Below, in pieces: positions 27,961 to 36,336 of a stretch of 64,000 nt of DNA. The position numbers were made by a program, and so were the translations under genes. Location: assembly GCF_001425025.1 (NCBI RefSeq), contig NZ_LMDE01000006.1, positions 24,609 through 88,608 of the forward strand, given 5' to 3'. Position 1 is the stretch's first letter, and each line of letters begins with the position of its first letter. Below the pieces are notes generated by a model that saw nothing but the letters and a program-made list of their open reading frames with translations, made no database searches and was not told the DNA's origin. This DNA comes from Nocardioides sp. Root122. Its GTDB lineage: Bacteria; Actinomycetota; Actinomycetes; Propionibacteriales; Nocardioidaceae.

Positions 27961-29184
27961 TCAGCGGGCGGCGGCCAGCCGGCCCTTCAGCAGGGGTGCC
28001 ACCGGGTGGTGCACGGGCAGGGCGGCGAGGCAGGCCTCCACCACGGCGGTGTCGTACGGCGCGAGGTCGCTGTAGCGCAGGACCGCGTCGGGGTCGGGGT
28101 GTGCGAGCAGCGCCTCGCGCACGCTGACCGCGAGGTAGTCGCCCATCTGGACCAGCGCCGGCGACTCCGTGCCGGGCAGCAGGTCGCCGCCGTAGGCGCG
28201 CACGGCGGCGCGCACGTCGCCGCGCCGCAGCAGCCGCTGCACCTCCTCCACGTCGGTGGCGACCGGCATCGTGAGCCGGTAGGGGCGCGAGGACAGCTGC
28301 CCGGCCAGCGCGGCCCGCAGGTGCGACACCTCCGCCTTGAGCGTCGAGGTCGTCACCGCGGCGTCTCCGTAGAGCAGCGAGTGGAGGTGCTCGACGGACA
28401 GCCCGGCCGGGTGCAGGGCCAGGAGGGCCAGGATCTCGGTCTGGCGGCGGTTGAGCAGCAGGCGCCGGCCGTCGAGCCAGACCTCGGCCGTGCCGAGCAG
28501 GGTCAGCGTGAGACCGGGCTCGTCCGGGCCCTCGTCGCCGCCGAGCACGCCACGCCGGTCGGTGGGCATCGCGCCCTCGATCAGCCGCGCCATCACCCGC
28601 GCCGTCGCCAGCCCGATCGGGTGGGTGCGCTCCCAGGTGGTCGAGAGGTCGATGACCCCCAGCGAGCGACCGGTCACCGGGTCGAAGACGGGAGCCGCCC
28701 AGCACACCCAGTTGTGCACGACCTCGGCGTAGTGCTCGGCGCTGAACACCATCGCCGGCGCCGCCGTCCGCCCGGCGATGGCCAGCGCGTTGGTGCCCAC
28801 GCTGCGCTCGTCCCAGCGCCCGCCGGGGACGAAGTTGACGCTCTCGGCCTTGCGCCGCATCACCCGTCCGCCGTAGGTCCACAGGATCCGGGTCTGCTCG
28901 TCGGTGACCGCGATGACCAGGTCGCCGTCCTCGGCCGTGCGACGCAGCTCGTCCTGCACGCGCATCACCGCGGTCTGGAGCGGTGAGGCGTTCCAGAACT
29001 CGGCGGTGTCGCCCTCGTCGTCGAGCGGCGCCTGGGTGACCGTCGGCGAGACCACCCCGGAGAGCTGCCAGCTGCTCAGGATCTCGGGCCGCACCGCCTC
29101 GGACTGCTCGTCACCCTGGGCGACGAACCTCGTCCACGCGCGCACCGCGCTCACACGGCGTGCGTGCAGGTCTTCGCTGGTCAT
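27961..29184 (-). CDS. GAF and winged-helix transcriptional regulator
   Basis: A 407-residue regulator: residues of about 40-200 are a GAF-type sensor of the AcoR sort (EILSSWQLSGV, DEQTRILWTYGGRVMRRKAESVNF is the shared core, GRWDERSVGTNALA, GRSLGVIDLS), and residues of about 225-330 a winged helix (NRRQTEILALLALHPAGLS, TTSTLKAEVSHLRAAL). It lacks the sigma-54 ATPase domain of AcoR. It stands just upstream of the cox operon on the same strand and is the likely regulator of it; this is inference from position. The start is the ATG at 29184. Confidence 0.75.
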   Translation of the reverse strand: MTSEDLHARRVSAVRAWTRFVAQGDEQSEAVRPEILSSWQLSGVVSPTVTQAPLDDEGDTAEFWNASPLQTAVMRVQDELRRTAEDGDLVIAVTDEQTRILWTYGGRVMRRKAESVNFVPGGRWDERSVGTNALAIAGRTAAPAMVFSAEHYAEVVHNWVCWAAPVFDPVTGRSLGVIDLSTTWERTHPIGLATARVMARLIEGAMPTDRRGVLGGDEGPDEPGLTLTLLGTAEVWLDGRRLLLNRRQTEILALLALHPAGLSVEHLHSLLYGDAAVTTSTLKAEVSHLRAALAGQLSSRPYRLTMPVATDVEEVQRLLRRGDVRAAVRAYGGDLLPGTESPALVQMGDYLAVSVREALLAHPDPDAVLRYSDLAPYDTAVVEACLAALPVHHPVAPLLKGRLAAAR

Positions 29185-29320
29185 GGCGGCTCCACGGGTT
29201 CCCCTGAGGTCGCCGCCAACCTAGCCCGACTGTGACGCCCACAACAGGGAACGGGACCACTGGGTCCGTCGGGAGGTGCTGCTCCGGCCGGCCCGGCCGC
29301 CGGTCACCGCCCGTCGGGCG

Positions 29321-30247
29321 TCAGCGCCGCCGCACGAAGGTCGCGACGATGCCCGGGTGGTCGGTGACCATGTGCCGGTAGGGGCGGAAGGAGCGGATCC
29401 GGAAGTCCGAGTGGCGCTCGGCCATGACGTAGTCGATCCCGGACCCGCGACGGTGGTCGTCGGCGGAGTAGTTGGTCTCGAGCCGCAGCGGCTTGGTGAT
29501 GCGCCCCTTGACGAGGTTCTCGCCCGTGTCGCGGTTCTCGGTGACGTTGCAGTCGCACATGGCGACGAACTGGTGCGCCTTGCGCGTGTCGTCCTTCAGC
29601 GAGCGGATCGCGCCGGCCATCCGCCACATCGCCTCCACGCCGCGACGGTTGGCGTAGTTGGGGCCGCCGGTGCGGCGGTTGTGGAGGTGGTTGGGCAGGT
29701 GGAAGCTGACCGCACGGATGGTGTGGCCGCTCGCGCGGTTGCGGAGCACGGCCACCACGCCGTACTGGTCGTGGGCGATCCGACCGGAGTAGCGCCGCCA
29801 GGTCGTGCCGGTGAGCAGGACCGACCAGGTCTTCTGGAGCTTCCACACGCGCTTGTCGAAGGCGATGGGGTTGTCGTCCGTGCCGGTCGGGCCGCTGGGC
29901 ATCAGCAGGGTCCACGCCTTCGGCAGCGACGCGCGCAGGGCGGGACGGCTGAAGAGCCGCTCCTGGAAGCCGACGACCGAGGCGCCGCCGCCGATGACCT
30001 GGCTGATGTCGTGGCGCATGCCCGCGACGCGCATCCCCTTCTTCAGGTTGAGCGTCGCCACGGCGAAGCGGTTGCCCGAGGCTGCGGCGTGCGACGAGGC
30101 GGCAGCGTTGCGCTCCGGCTGGCGCGCCTGCGCGGGCGAGCCGGCGAGCAGCACGCTCGCCAGCAGCAGGAGCGCTGCGGCGGCGGAGAGGATCGGGCGG
30201 ACGAGGACACGGGGGCGCACGGCGAGCAAAAACATCCCGAAGACCAT
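29321..30247 (-). CDS. Secreted endonuclease/exonuclease/phosphatase family protein
   Basis: About 308 residues with an N-terminal signal-anchor (ILSAAAALLLLASVLLAGSPAQA). The EEP fold is shown by VATLNLKKGM, VVGFQE, the HLPN region, FVAMCDCNVTENR, GSGIDYVMAERHSD and the terminal catalytic TDHPGIVATF. Members hydrolyse phosphodiesters (nucleic acid, lipid head groups); the substrate here is unknown. ATGs at 30247 and 30235 are both possible starts. It interrupts the molybdoenzyme accessory genes without evident functional link. Confidence 0.8.
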   Translation of the reverse strand: MVFGMFLLAVRPRVLVRPILSAAAALLLLASVLLAGSPAQARQPERNAAASSHAAASGNRFAVATLNLKKGMRVAGMRHDISQVIGGGASVVGFQERLFSRPALRASLPKAWTLLMPSGPTGTDDNPIAFDKRVWKLQKTWSVLLTGTTWRRYSGRIAHDQYGVVAVLRNRASGHTIRAVSFHLPNHLHNRRTGGPNYANRRGVEAMWRMAGAIRSLKDDTRKAHQFVAMCDCNVTENRDTGENLVKGRITKPLRLETNYSADDHRRGSGIDYVMAERHSDFRIRSFRPYRHMVTDHPGIVATFVRRR

Positions 30248-30301
30248 AAGTGAGCCCCGCCCGACCGCCAACTCGCGGGCGGGGTGGGTCGCCCCGGCGA
30301 C

Positions 30302-31435
30302 TCAGTCGTCGTGGTGGATCCGGCCCGCGGTGCTCGCCAGCCGCTCCCCCGACCCGCCCCACTGCCGGGCCACGATCTCGGCGGCGATGGAGACCGCGGT
30401 CTCCTCCGGGGTCCGGGCCCCCAGGTCGAGCCCGATCGGCGAGGAGAGCAGTGCGATCTCCTCCGCGGACAGCCCGGCCTCGACCAGCCGGCCGGTCCGC
30501 TCGTCGTGCGTGCGACGGGACCCCATCGCGCCGATGTAGGCAGGACGTACGTCGTCGGGCAGGCGCAGCGCCACCTCGAGGAGGGGGACGTCGAACTTGG
30601 GGTCGTGGGTCAGCAGCGTGAGCACGGTCCGTCGGTCGATACGACCGGCCTCGAGCTCGGCCTTCAGGTAGCGGTGCGGCCAGTCGACGACCACTTCGTC
30701 GGCACCGGGGAAGCGCGAGGTGGTGGCGAACACGGGGCGGGCGTCGCACACGGTCACGTGGTAGCCGAGGAACGAGCCGACCCTGGCGACGGCGGCCGCG
30801 AAGTCGATCGCCCCGAAGACCAGCATCCGCGGCTTGGGCGCGAAGCCCCACACGAAGACCCGCATGCCCTCGCCACGCCGCTCGCCGTCGGGTCCGTAGG
30901 TCATCGTGGCGTTGGAGCCGGCGGCGAGCAGACCGAGGGCGTCGTCGTGGACGGCCGCGTCCGCGCGCTCCGACCCGAGGCTGCCCTCGGCACGCACGTC
31001 CGGGCGCACGACCATCCGGCGTCCGAGCCAGGCCGGGTCGGGATGCTCGATCACGGTCGCCAGCGCCACCGGTCGTCCGGCCGCGACGTCGGCCGCGATG
31101 TCGCCCAGCTGGGGGAACGTCTCCCGCGAGACCTGCTCGACGAAGACGTCGAGGATGCCGCCGCAGGTCAGGCCGACCGCGAAGGCGTCGTCGTCCGAGA
31201 CGCCGTACCTCTCCAGCACGGGCTCCCCCGTCGACACCACCGTCTGCGCCAGGTCGTAGACCGCGCCCTCGACGCACCCGCCCGACACGGACCCGACGGC
31301 CGTCTCGTCGGGACCGACGAGCATGGAGGCGCCGGGCGGCCGGGGCGCGGAGCGGAACGTGGCCACCACGGTGCCCACGCCGACGGTCTCGCCGGCCTCC
31401 CACCACTGCATCAGCTCGGGCAGCACGTCACGCAC
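30302..31435 (-). CDS. XdhC/CoxI family molybdenum cofactor maturation protein
   Basis: A 377-residue protein with both XdhC parts: GTVVATFRSAPRPPGASMLV and VSGGCVEGAVYDL near the N-terminus and a Rossmann-like C-terminal domain (RMLVFGAIDFAAAVARVG, THDPKFDVPLLE, YIGAMGSRRTH). XdhC proteins bind molybdenum cofactor, promote its sulfuration and hand it to xanthine oxidase-family enzymes. The GTG start overlaps the upstream coxE stop by eight bases. It most likely serves the coxL product. Confidence 0.9.
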   Translation of the reverse strand: MRDVLPELMQWWEAGETVGVGTVVATFRSAPRPPGASMLVGPDETAVGSVSGGCVEGAVYDLAQTVVSTGEPVLERYGVSDDDAFAVGLTCGGILDVFVEQVSRETFPQLGDIAADVAAGRPVALATVIEHPDPAWLGRRMVVRPDVRAEGSLGSERADAAVHDDALGLLAAGSNATMTYGPDGERRGEGMRVFVWGFAPKPRMLVFGAIDFAAAVARVGSFLGYHVTVCDARPVFATTSRFPGADEVVVDWPHRYLKAELEAGRIDRRTVLTLLTHDPKFDVPLLEVALRLPDDVRPAYIGAMGSRRTHDERTGRLVEAGLSAEEIALLSSPIGLDLGARTPEETAVSIAAEIVARQWGGSGERLASTAGRIHHDD

Positions 31436-32567
31436 GCGCGATCACCTCCGTCAGGTCGGCGAAGGTCGCCAGGGAGTGGCCGGCGAGGAAGTGGTCGCAG
31501 TGCGGGAGCGCCGCGACGACCCCGCCCTGGAGCGGCTCGTAGCCCGCCTTGCCGCGGTGCGGGTTGACCCAGACGACGCGGTGCGCGACGCGCTTGAGCC
31601 GCGCCATCTGCGCGCCCAGCAGCTCGGCGTCGCCGCGCTCCCAGCCGTCGCTGAAGACGACCACGACCGCGCCGCGGGCCATCCCACGCTGCCCCCAGCG
31701 GTCGAGGAAGACCTTCAGCGTCTCCCCCAGCCGGGTCCCGCCGGACCAGTCCGGCACCACCTCGCCGGCGGCCACGATCGCGCGGTCGGCGTCGGGCGAG
31801 CGCAGCGCCCGCGTCACGTGGGTGAGCCGGGTGCCGACGGTGAACGTCTCGACGGTGCCCCCGCCCGCACGCCCGCACTGGGTCAGGCGGTGGGCGAGCC
31901 GCAGGAGGGCGTCGGCGTAGGCGCTCATCGACCCGCTGACGTCGACCAGCAGCACCACCCGCCGCGGACGGACCCCGCGGCGGCGCCACGCGATCTCCGC
32001 CGGCTCGCCCATCTGCCGCAGCGAGGCGCGCAGGGTGCGGGAGGCGTCGAGCTGCCCGCGGTGCCACCTCCGGTGTCGTGCCGTACGACGACTCGGCGGC
32101 CGCAGCGACAGCCGGGCGAACATCGCGTCGAGACGTCGCTTCTCGGCGGCGTCGAGGGTGGCCACGTCGCGGTGGCGCAGCACCTCGGCCGGGGAGGCCG
32201 CGGCACGCAGCACGTCCTCGTCCTCCTCCTCACCGCCCCCGCTGCCCTCCGCCTCGGGCAGCAGGTGCGCAGCGGCCGGGCGCGGGGTCTCCCTCGGCCG
32301 GGCCCGCGGCAGGCCGTCACGGGCGTCGAACCAGGCGGCGAAGACCTGGTCGTAGCGGGCGAGGTCGTCGGGCGAGCCGCACAGGGTCGCCCGGCCCGCC
32401 CAGTAGGTCGCCTGCCGGTCGCCGAGGCCGACGGCCGCCACCGCGGTCAGGAAGCCGTGCGCCCGGTCCTGGGTCACCGGCACGCCGGACGCCCGGAGCG
32501 CACGGGTGAAGCCCAGCAGCACCTCGTCGGCCTGGTGGCCGGTCACGGACTCCGTGGGGTGACTCAT
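31428..32567 (-). CDS. coxE: CoxE-like von Willebrand factor A protein
   Basis: A 379-residue protein. The C-terminal half is a vWA domain with a metal-ion site DVSGSMS, a TRL residue region (DWSGGTRLGETLKVF) and VVVFSDGWERGD. The N-terminal half (FTRALRASGVPVTQDRAHGFLTAV, ARYDQVFAAWFD) matches CoxE. With the MoxR ATPase CoxD it inserts or activates the metal centre of CO dehydrogenase-type enzymes. ATGA overlap with coxD. Confidence 0.9.
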   Translation of the reverse strand: MSHPTESVTGHQADEVLLGFTRALRASGVPVTQDRAHGFLTAVAAVGLGDRQATYWAGRATLCGSPDDLARYDQVFAAWFDARDGLPRARPRETPRPAAAHLLPEAEGSGGGEEEDEDVLRAAASPAEVLRHRDVATLDAAEKRRLDAMFARLSLRPPSRRTARHRRWHRGQLDASRTLRASLRQMGEPAEIAWRRRGVRPRRVVLLVDVSGSMSAYADALLRLAHRLTQCGRAGGGTVETFTVGTRLTHVTRALRSPDADRAIVAAGEVVPDWSGGTRLGETLKVFLDRWGQRGMARGAVVVVFSDGWERGDAELLGAQMARLKRVAHRVVWVNPHRGKAGYEPLQGGVVAALPHCDHFLAGHSLATFADLTEVIARA

Positions 32568-33430
32568 CGCGTCAACATCCGGTCCAGCGCGGCCTTCACC
32601 CGGTCCGCGTCCTCGCGGTACTTCAGCAGCGCACCCAGCGTCGCCGACGCCGAGGCGAGGTCGAGCTCGGCGGTGCCGAGGTAGGTGAGGGCGCGCGCCC
32701 AGTCGAGGGTCTCGGCAACGCCGGGCGGCTTGAGCAGGTCGTCGCGGCTGCGCAGCTGCTGGACGAGCTCGACGACCTGGCGAGCCAGCGTCTCGCTGAC
32801 CTCGGGCGCCCGCGAGCGCACGATCTCCACCTCGCGCTCGAGGCCCGGGTGGTCGATCCAGTGGTAGAGGCAGCGGCGCTTCAGCGCGTCGTGGAGCTCG
32901 CGCGTGCGGTTGGAGGTCAGCACGACCAGCGGCGGCTCGGGTGCGGTGACGGTGCCGAACTCGGGGATCGTCACCTGCCACGTCGAGAGCACCTCGAGCA
33001 GGAACGCCTCGAACTCGTCGTCGGCCCGGTCCACCTCGTCGACCAGCAGCACCGCCGGCGCCTGCCGCAGCGCGGCCAGCACGGGCCGCGACAGCAGGAA
33101 GCGCTCGTCGTAGAGGCTCTTCTCGGCCTCGTCGGAGTCGACCTGGCCGGCCGCCTCGAGGGCACGGAGGTGCAGGATCTGGCGCGGGAAGTCCCAGTCG
33201 TAGAGAGCCTGGCTGGCGTCGATGCCCTCGTAGCACTGCAGGCGCACGAGCGGGAGGTCGAGGCTCTGGGCAAGGGCTTCGGCGAGGGCGGTCTTGCCGG
33301 TGCCGGGCTCGCCCTCGAGCAGCAGCGGTCGCTGCATCCGCGAGGCCAGGAACACGACCGTGGCGAGCTCGTCGTCGGCGAGGTATCCGGTCGCGCCCAG
33401 GCGGGCGGCCACGTCAGCGGCGGAGTCCAT
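32564..33430 (-). CDS. coxD: MoxR-type AAA+ ATPase (CoxD-like)
   Basis: A 288-residue AAA+ protein. Walker A GEPGTGKT is at residues 40-47, Walker B LLVDEVDRADDEF in the middle, then sensor 1 TSNRTRELHDALKRRC. CoxD ATPases work with CoxE vWA proteins as chaperones for the active-site metal cluster of molybdenum hydroxylases. It leads the coxD-coxE-xdhC unit. An intergenic array of four 11-bp repeats lies just upstream. Confidence 0.9.
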   Translation of the reverse strand: MDSAADVAARLGATGYLADDELATVVFLASRMQRPLLLEGEPGTGKTALAEALAQSLDLPLVRLQCYEGIDASQALYDWDFPRQILHLRALEAAGQVDSDEAEKSLYDERFLLSRPVLAALRQAPAVLLVDEVDRADDEFEAFLLEVLSTWQVTIPEFGTVTAPEPPLVVLTSNRTRELHDALKRRCLYHWIDHPGLEREVEIVRSRAPEVSETLARQVVELVQQLRSRDDLLKPPGVAETLDWARALTYLGTAELDLASASATLGALLKYREDADRVKAALDRMLTR

Positions 33431-33451
33431 GGCTAGAGGCTACGACCCACC

Positions 33452-33494
33452 ACGTTGGCCGGACGTTGGCCGGACGTCGGCCCGACGTCGGCCG
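33452..33494. repeat. Four tandem 11-bp repeats upstream of coxD
   Basis: Units ACGTTGGCCGG (33452, 33463), ACGTCGGCCCG (33474) and ACGTCGGCCG (33485) are contiguous. They occupy most of the 73-bp gap between the MocA-like gene and coxD. Eleven bases is one helical turn, so a protein-binding array is possible, as is simple slippage. Confidence 0.8.
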
Positions 33495-33503
33495 ACCCCG
33501 GGC

Positions 33504-34049
33504 TCAGCGCTCGTCCACGTCGGCGCCCGACGCGAGGTCGCCGCACTCGACCAGCGCGACCTCGTGGGCGGCGAGGTAGTCGCGCGCGCCCCGGTCGCCG
33601 GTGGCGCTCGCGACGACCCCGGCCCAATGGTCCCGGCCGAGCAGCACGGGGTGCCCCGGCACGCCGTCGTACGCCGCTCGGGCGAGGACGTCCGGGCCGG
33701 TGACCGCGCCGAGCAGGCGGGCCACCACCGCGGCGTCCACGTCCGGCAGGTCCACCAGCGACACGAGGGCCGCCTCGTGGTCGGTCGGCCCCAGCGCCTG
33801 CAGGCCGGCGCGCAGCGACGCGCCCATCCCCTCGGCCCAGTCGTCGGCCCGGATGCGCGAGACCGACATGGGCAGCAGGGCGGCGGCGCGCTCCGCCTCG
33901 GCCCCGAGCACGACCACGACCTCGGCGCAGGGACGCAGCGCCTGCACGGAGCGCAGCAGCCAGGACGTGCCGTCGGCGTCGCGGGCCAGCGCCTTCGGGC
34001 CGCCGAAGCGCTCCCCGGCGCCGGCAGCGAGCAGCAGGCCGACGGTCAT
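33504..34049 (-). CDS. MocA-like molybdenum cofactor nucleotidyltransferase
   Basis: A 181-residue NTP-transferase of the MobA/MocA type: N-terminal LLLAAGAGERFGGPKAL is the nucleotide-binding loop, followed by VVVLGAEAE, GASLRAGLQAL and LVDLPDVDA; GVPGHPVLLGRDHW is the conserved later block. In xanthine oxidase-type operons this protein makes the cytosine dinucleotide form of molybdopterin. Position beside coxD-coxE-xdhC supports this. The start is the ATG at 34049 (MTVGLLLA). Confidence 0.82.
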   Translation of the reverse strand: MTVGLLLAAGAGERFGGPKALARDADGTSWLLRSVQALRPCAEVVVVLGAEAERAAALLPMSVSRIRADDWAEGMGASLRAGLQALGPTDHEAALVSLVDLPDVDAAVVARLLGAVTGPDVLARAAYDGVPGHPVLLGRDHWAGVVASATGDRGARDYLAAHEVALVECGDLASGADVDER

Positions 34050-34086
34050 GACCCCACCGTAGGGGCCCGGACGGCGGGCCGGGACG

Positions 34087-34419
34087 TCAGGCGCGGGTGG
34101 CCACCGTGAGCAGCACGACGGCGTCGGTGCCGGCGACGAGGTCGTGGCGCATGGGCGGGATGACGCCGTGCTCCCCCTCGTGCAGGTCGTAGGCCTCGCC
34201 ACCGGCGTGCAAGGTCACCTCTCCCTCGAGCACCTGGAGCGTCGCCTCACCTGGGGACTCGTGCTCGCCCAGCCGGGTGCCGGCCGCCATGGCGATGAGG
34301 GTCTGGCGCAGGTCGTGCTCGTGCCCGCCGTGGACGGTGACGGCCGACCGGCCGGCGCTCGACGTGCGCGCGACCTCGAGCTGCTGGGCGGCGAGGGCGG
34401 TCAGGGACGTGGTCTGCAT
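34087..34419 (-). CDS. Small cupin-domain protein
   Basis: A 110-residue single cupin. The barrel motifs are GTRLGEHESPGEATLQVLEGE (first) and VIPPMRHDLVA (second), with His residues suited to a metal site. It is in the nar gene run, 15 bp behind the hemerythrin gene. Such cupins are frequent near nitrate/nitric oxide genes, but the function is unknown. Confidence 0.75.
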   Translation of the reverse strand: MQTTSLTALAAQQLEVARTSSAGRSAVTVHGGHEHDLRQTLIAMAAGTRLGEHESPGEATLQVLEGEVTLHAGGEAYDLHEGEHGVIPPMRHDLVAGTDAVVLLTVATRA

Positions 34420-34434
34420 GGTGGCCTCCTGGCC

Positions 34435-34905
34435 TCAGTCGACGGAGATGGTGCGGCCCGGGTGGGCCCGTTCCCAGGCAGCGATGGCGGCGTCCCACTC
34501 GGGGCCGTTGAACTCGACCAGGGTGACGGGGAAGAGTCCGTCCTCCTCCTTGGAGATGTGCACCTTGAGCTCCTCCACCTCCTCACGCAGGCGGGTCCGG
34601 TCCGCCGCGCTGGTCATGTCGAGGCGGGCGAGCAGGGCGTCGAGCTCACGGTGCTCCGCGATCAGCGGGTCGATGTGCTCGCGGTAGAGCTCGTCGGTGC
34701 GCATCAGCGCGAACACGCCCTCCTCCTCGCCCTGCCAGTGCCTGACCAGCTCCGCCCGCATCTCCGCGACGGTCGCCTGCGCGTCCACGAGCGCGCCGCG
34801 ACCGGCCTCCTCGAGGGCGCGGGCGCCGAGCGCCAGCGCGAGCTCGTGCTCGGCGATGTAGTCGCGGATCAGCGGGATCTGCCGGCACCCGCAGTAGTGG
34901 CACAC
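34435..34905 (-). CDS. Hemerythrin-like domain protein
   Basis: About 156 residues forming a four-helix hemerythrin-like fold. Candidate diiron ligands are the histidines and acids in IAEHELAL, LVRHWQGEEEGVF, AEHRELDALL and LKVHISKEEDGLF. I prefer the GTG at 34905, giving a start VCHYCGCRQIPLIRDYI with a CxxC pair seen in actinobacterial relatives, over a GTG 42 bases upstream that overlaps narI. Likely senses or handles oxygen or nitric oxide; it is the first gene after narI. Confidence 0.78.
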   Translation of the reverse strand: MCHYCGCRQIPLIRDYIAEHELALALGARALEEAGRGALVDAQATVAEMRAELVRHWQGEEEGVFALMRTDELYREHIDPLIAEHRELDALLARLDMTSAADRTRLREEVEELKVHISKEEDGLFPVTLVEFNGPEWDAAIAAWERAHPGRTISVD

Positions 34906-34909
34906 GGGG

Positions 34910-35638
34910 TCAGCCGACCCGGTCCCAGCCGCGGCGCGGTGTCGCACTGCCGAGCGAGCGGTCGTCGCGCGAGCGGTAGACGACGTAGGGGCGGGTGAGA
35001 TAGCCGACGGGGGCGGAGAAGACGTGCACGAGGCGGGTGAACGGCCACAGCGCGAAGAGGCCGAAGGCCACGAGCGCGTGCAGCTTGAAGCCGATCGGCG
35101 CCTCGGCCATCAGGTCGGCGTCGGGCTGGAAGGCGAGGAACGAGCGGTACCAGACCGAGACGCCCTCGCGGTAGTTGTACTCACCGCCCAGGCTGAAGAT
35201 CGAGCCGGCGATGGTGTTCCACATGCCCAGCACGATGGCCGCGCCCAAGAAGGCGTACATGACCTTGTCCATCGGTGTGGTCGCCGAGAAGACCGGGCCG
35301 ACGGTGCGCCGGCGGTAGACCAGGATCGACATCCCGACCAGGGCCAGGATCCCCGCCACCAGCCCGCCGATGACCGCGGCGTAGTGGTAGAGGTGGTCGT
35401 CGACGCCGACCGCCGCGGTCCACGAGCGGGGGACGAGCAGGCCGATGACGTGGCCCCCGACGACGCCGAGCATGCCGAAGTGGAACATCGGCGAGCCGAG
35501 CCTCAGCAGCCGGTTCTCGTAGAGCTGGGAGGAGCGGGTGGTCCAGCCGAACTTGTCGTAGCGGTAGCGCCACACGTGCCCGACCACGAACACCGCGAGG
35601 CAGAGGTAGGGGACGATGACCCAGAGGAAGGTGTTCAT
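34910..35638 (-). CDS. narI: Respiratory nitrate reductase gamma subunit
   Basis: A 242-residue cytochrome b subunit with about five membrane helices (FLWVIVPYLCLAVFVVGHVW, FHFGMLGVVGGHVIGLLVP, AAVIGGLVAGILALVGMSIL) and histidines in helices 2 and 5 suited to two b hemes. It oxidises menaquinol at the outer membrane face and passes electrons to NarH. The ATG at 35638 overlaps the narJ stop. YRYDKFGWTTRSSQLYE is a typical NarI loop. Confidence 0.93.
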   Translation of the reverse strand: MNTFLWVIVPYLCLAVFVVGHVWRYRYDKFGWTTRSSQLYENRLLRLGSPMFHFGMLGVVGGHVIGLLVPRSWTAAVGVDDHLYHYAAVIGGLVAGILALVGMSILVYRRRTVGPVFSATTPMDKVMYAFLGAAIVLGMWNTIAGSIFSLGGEYNYREGVSVWYRSFLAFQPDADLMAEAPIGFKLHALVAFGLFALWPFTRLVHVFSAPVGYLTRPYVVYRSRDDRSLGSATPRRGWDRVG

Positions 35639-36336
35639 CTCGGTGCTCCTACGGGGATGTTGGCGGTCGCGATGAGGGCGGGTCCGCCCGTCAGCGCCGG
35701 GTCGGCGCCGTAGCCGGACAGCCCGACCTCCTCGGCCGGCGGGCCCTGCTCGACGAGACGGCGTACGGCCTCGGCCTCCTCGCCGACGAGGTCGCGCAGG
35801 GTGCCGCAGACGGCGCGCAGCGCGGCAGCCCACGGCGAGCCGGTGGAGCCGTCGTCGTTGCGCCACCCGGACAGGGCCAGGCGCAGCATCTCCACTCCGG
35901 CACGGTGGTCCTCCAGCAGCTCTCGCGCGACGTCGCCGTCCACCGTCGCGCCGAGCTGCAGCACGGCGCAGAGGTGGTCGGGCAGCTCGCCGTGGTCCTC
36001 GACCCACTCCACGCCGGCGCGTCGGTAGGCCTCCTTGAACTGCACGAGGGCCGCGCCGCGACGCCGGGTGTCGCCGTAGGCGAAGTAGGTCAGGTAGAGC
36101 GCGCACTTGCGCGTGTGGTCGAACGTCGCGACGTAGTCCTGCTGGAGCTCCGCGAGCGGCGTACGTCGCACGTGGTCGATGAGTCCGGCGAGATCGGGAT
36201 GGTCCGGCACCAGCGCCTCGAGGTCGTCGAGGGACGACACCAGCTCCTCGGTCGGGTAGTCGAGCAGGACCGAGCACACTGCCCACACGCGGGTGGCGTC
36301 GTGGCGCTCGGCACTCCTGGAGCGGCGGAACCTCAC
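35635..36336 (-). CDS. narJ: Nitrate reductase assembly chaperone
   Basis: A 233-residue NarJ (TorD-like) chaperone which holds NarGH for molybdenum cofactor and Fe-S insertion before membrane attachment. Family landmarks are VCSVLLDYPTEELV, LQQDYVATFDHTRKCALYLTYFAYGDTRRRG and LPDHLCAVLQL. The GTG start overlaps the narH stop (GTGA) and its stop overlaps narI (ATGA). Confidence 0.92.
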   Translation of the reverse strand: MRFRRSRSAERHDATRVWAVCSVLLDYPTEELVSSLDDLEALVPDHPDLAGLIDHVRRTPLAELQQDYVATFDHTRKCALYLTYFAYGDTRRRGAALVQFKEAYRRAGVEWVEDHGELPDHLCAVLQLGATVDGDVARELLEDHRAGVEMLRLALSGWRNDDGSTGSPWAAALRAVCGTLRDLVGEEAEAVRRLVEQGPPAEEVGLSGYGADPALTGGPALIATANIPVGAPR

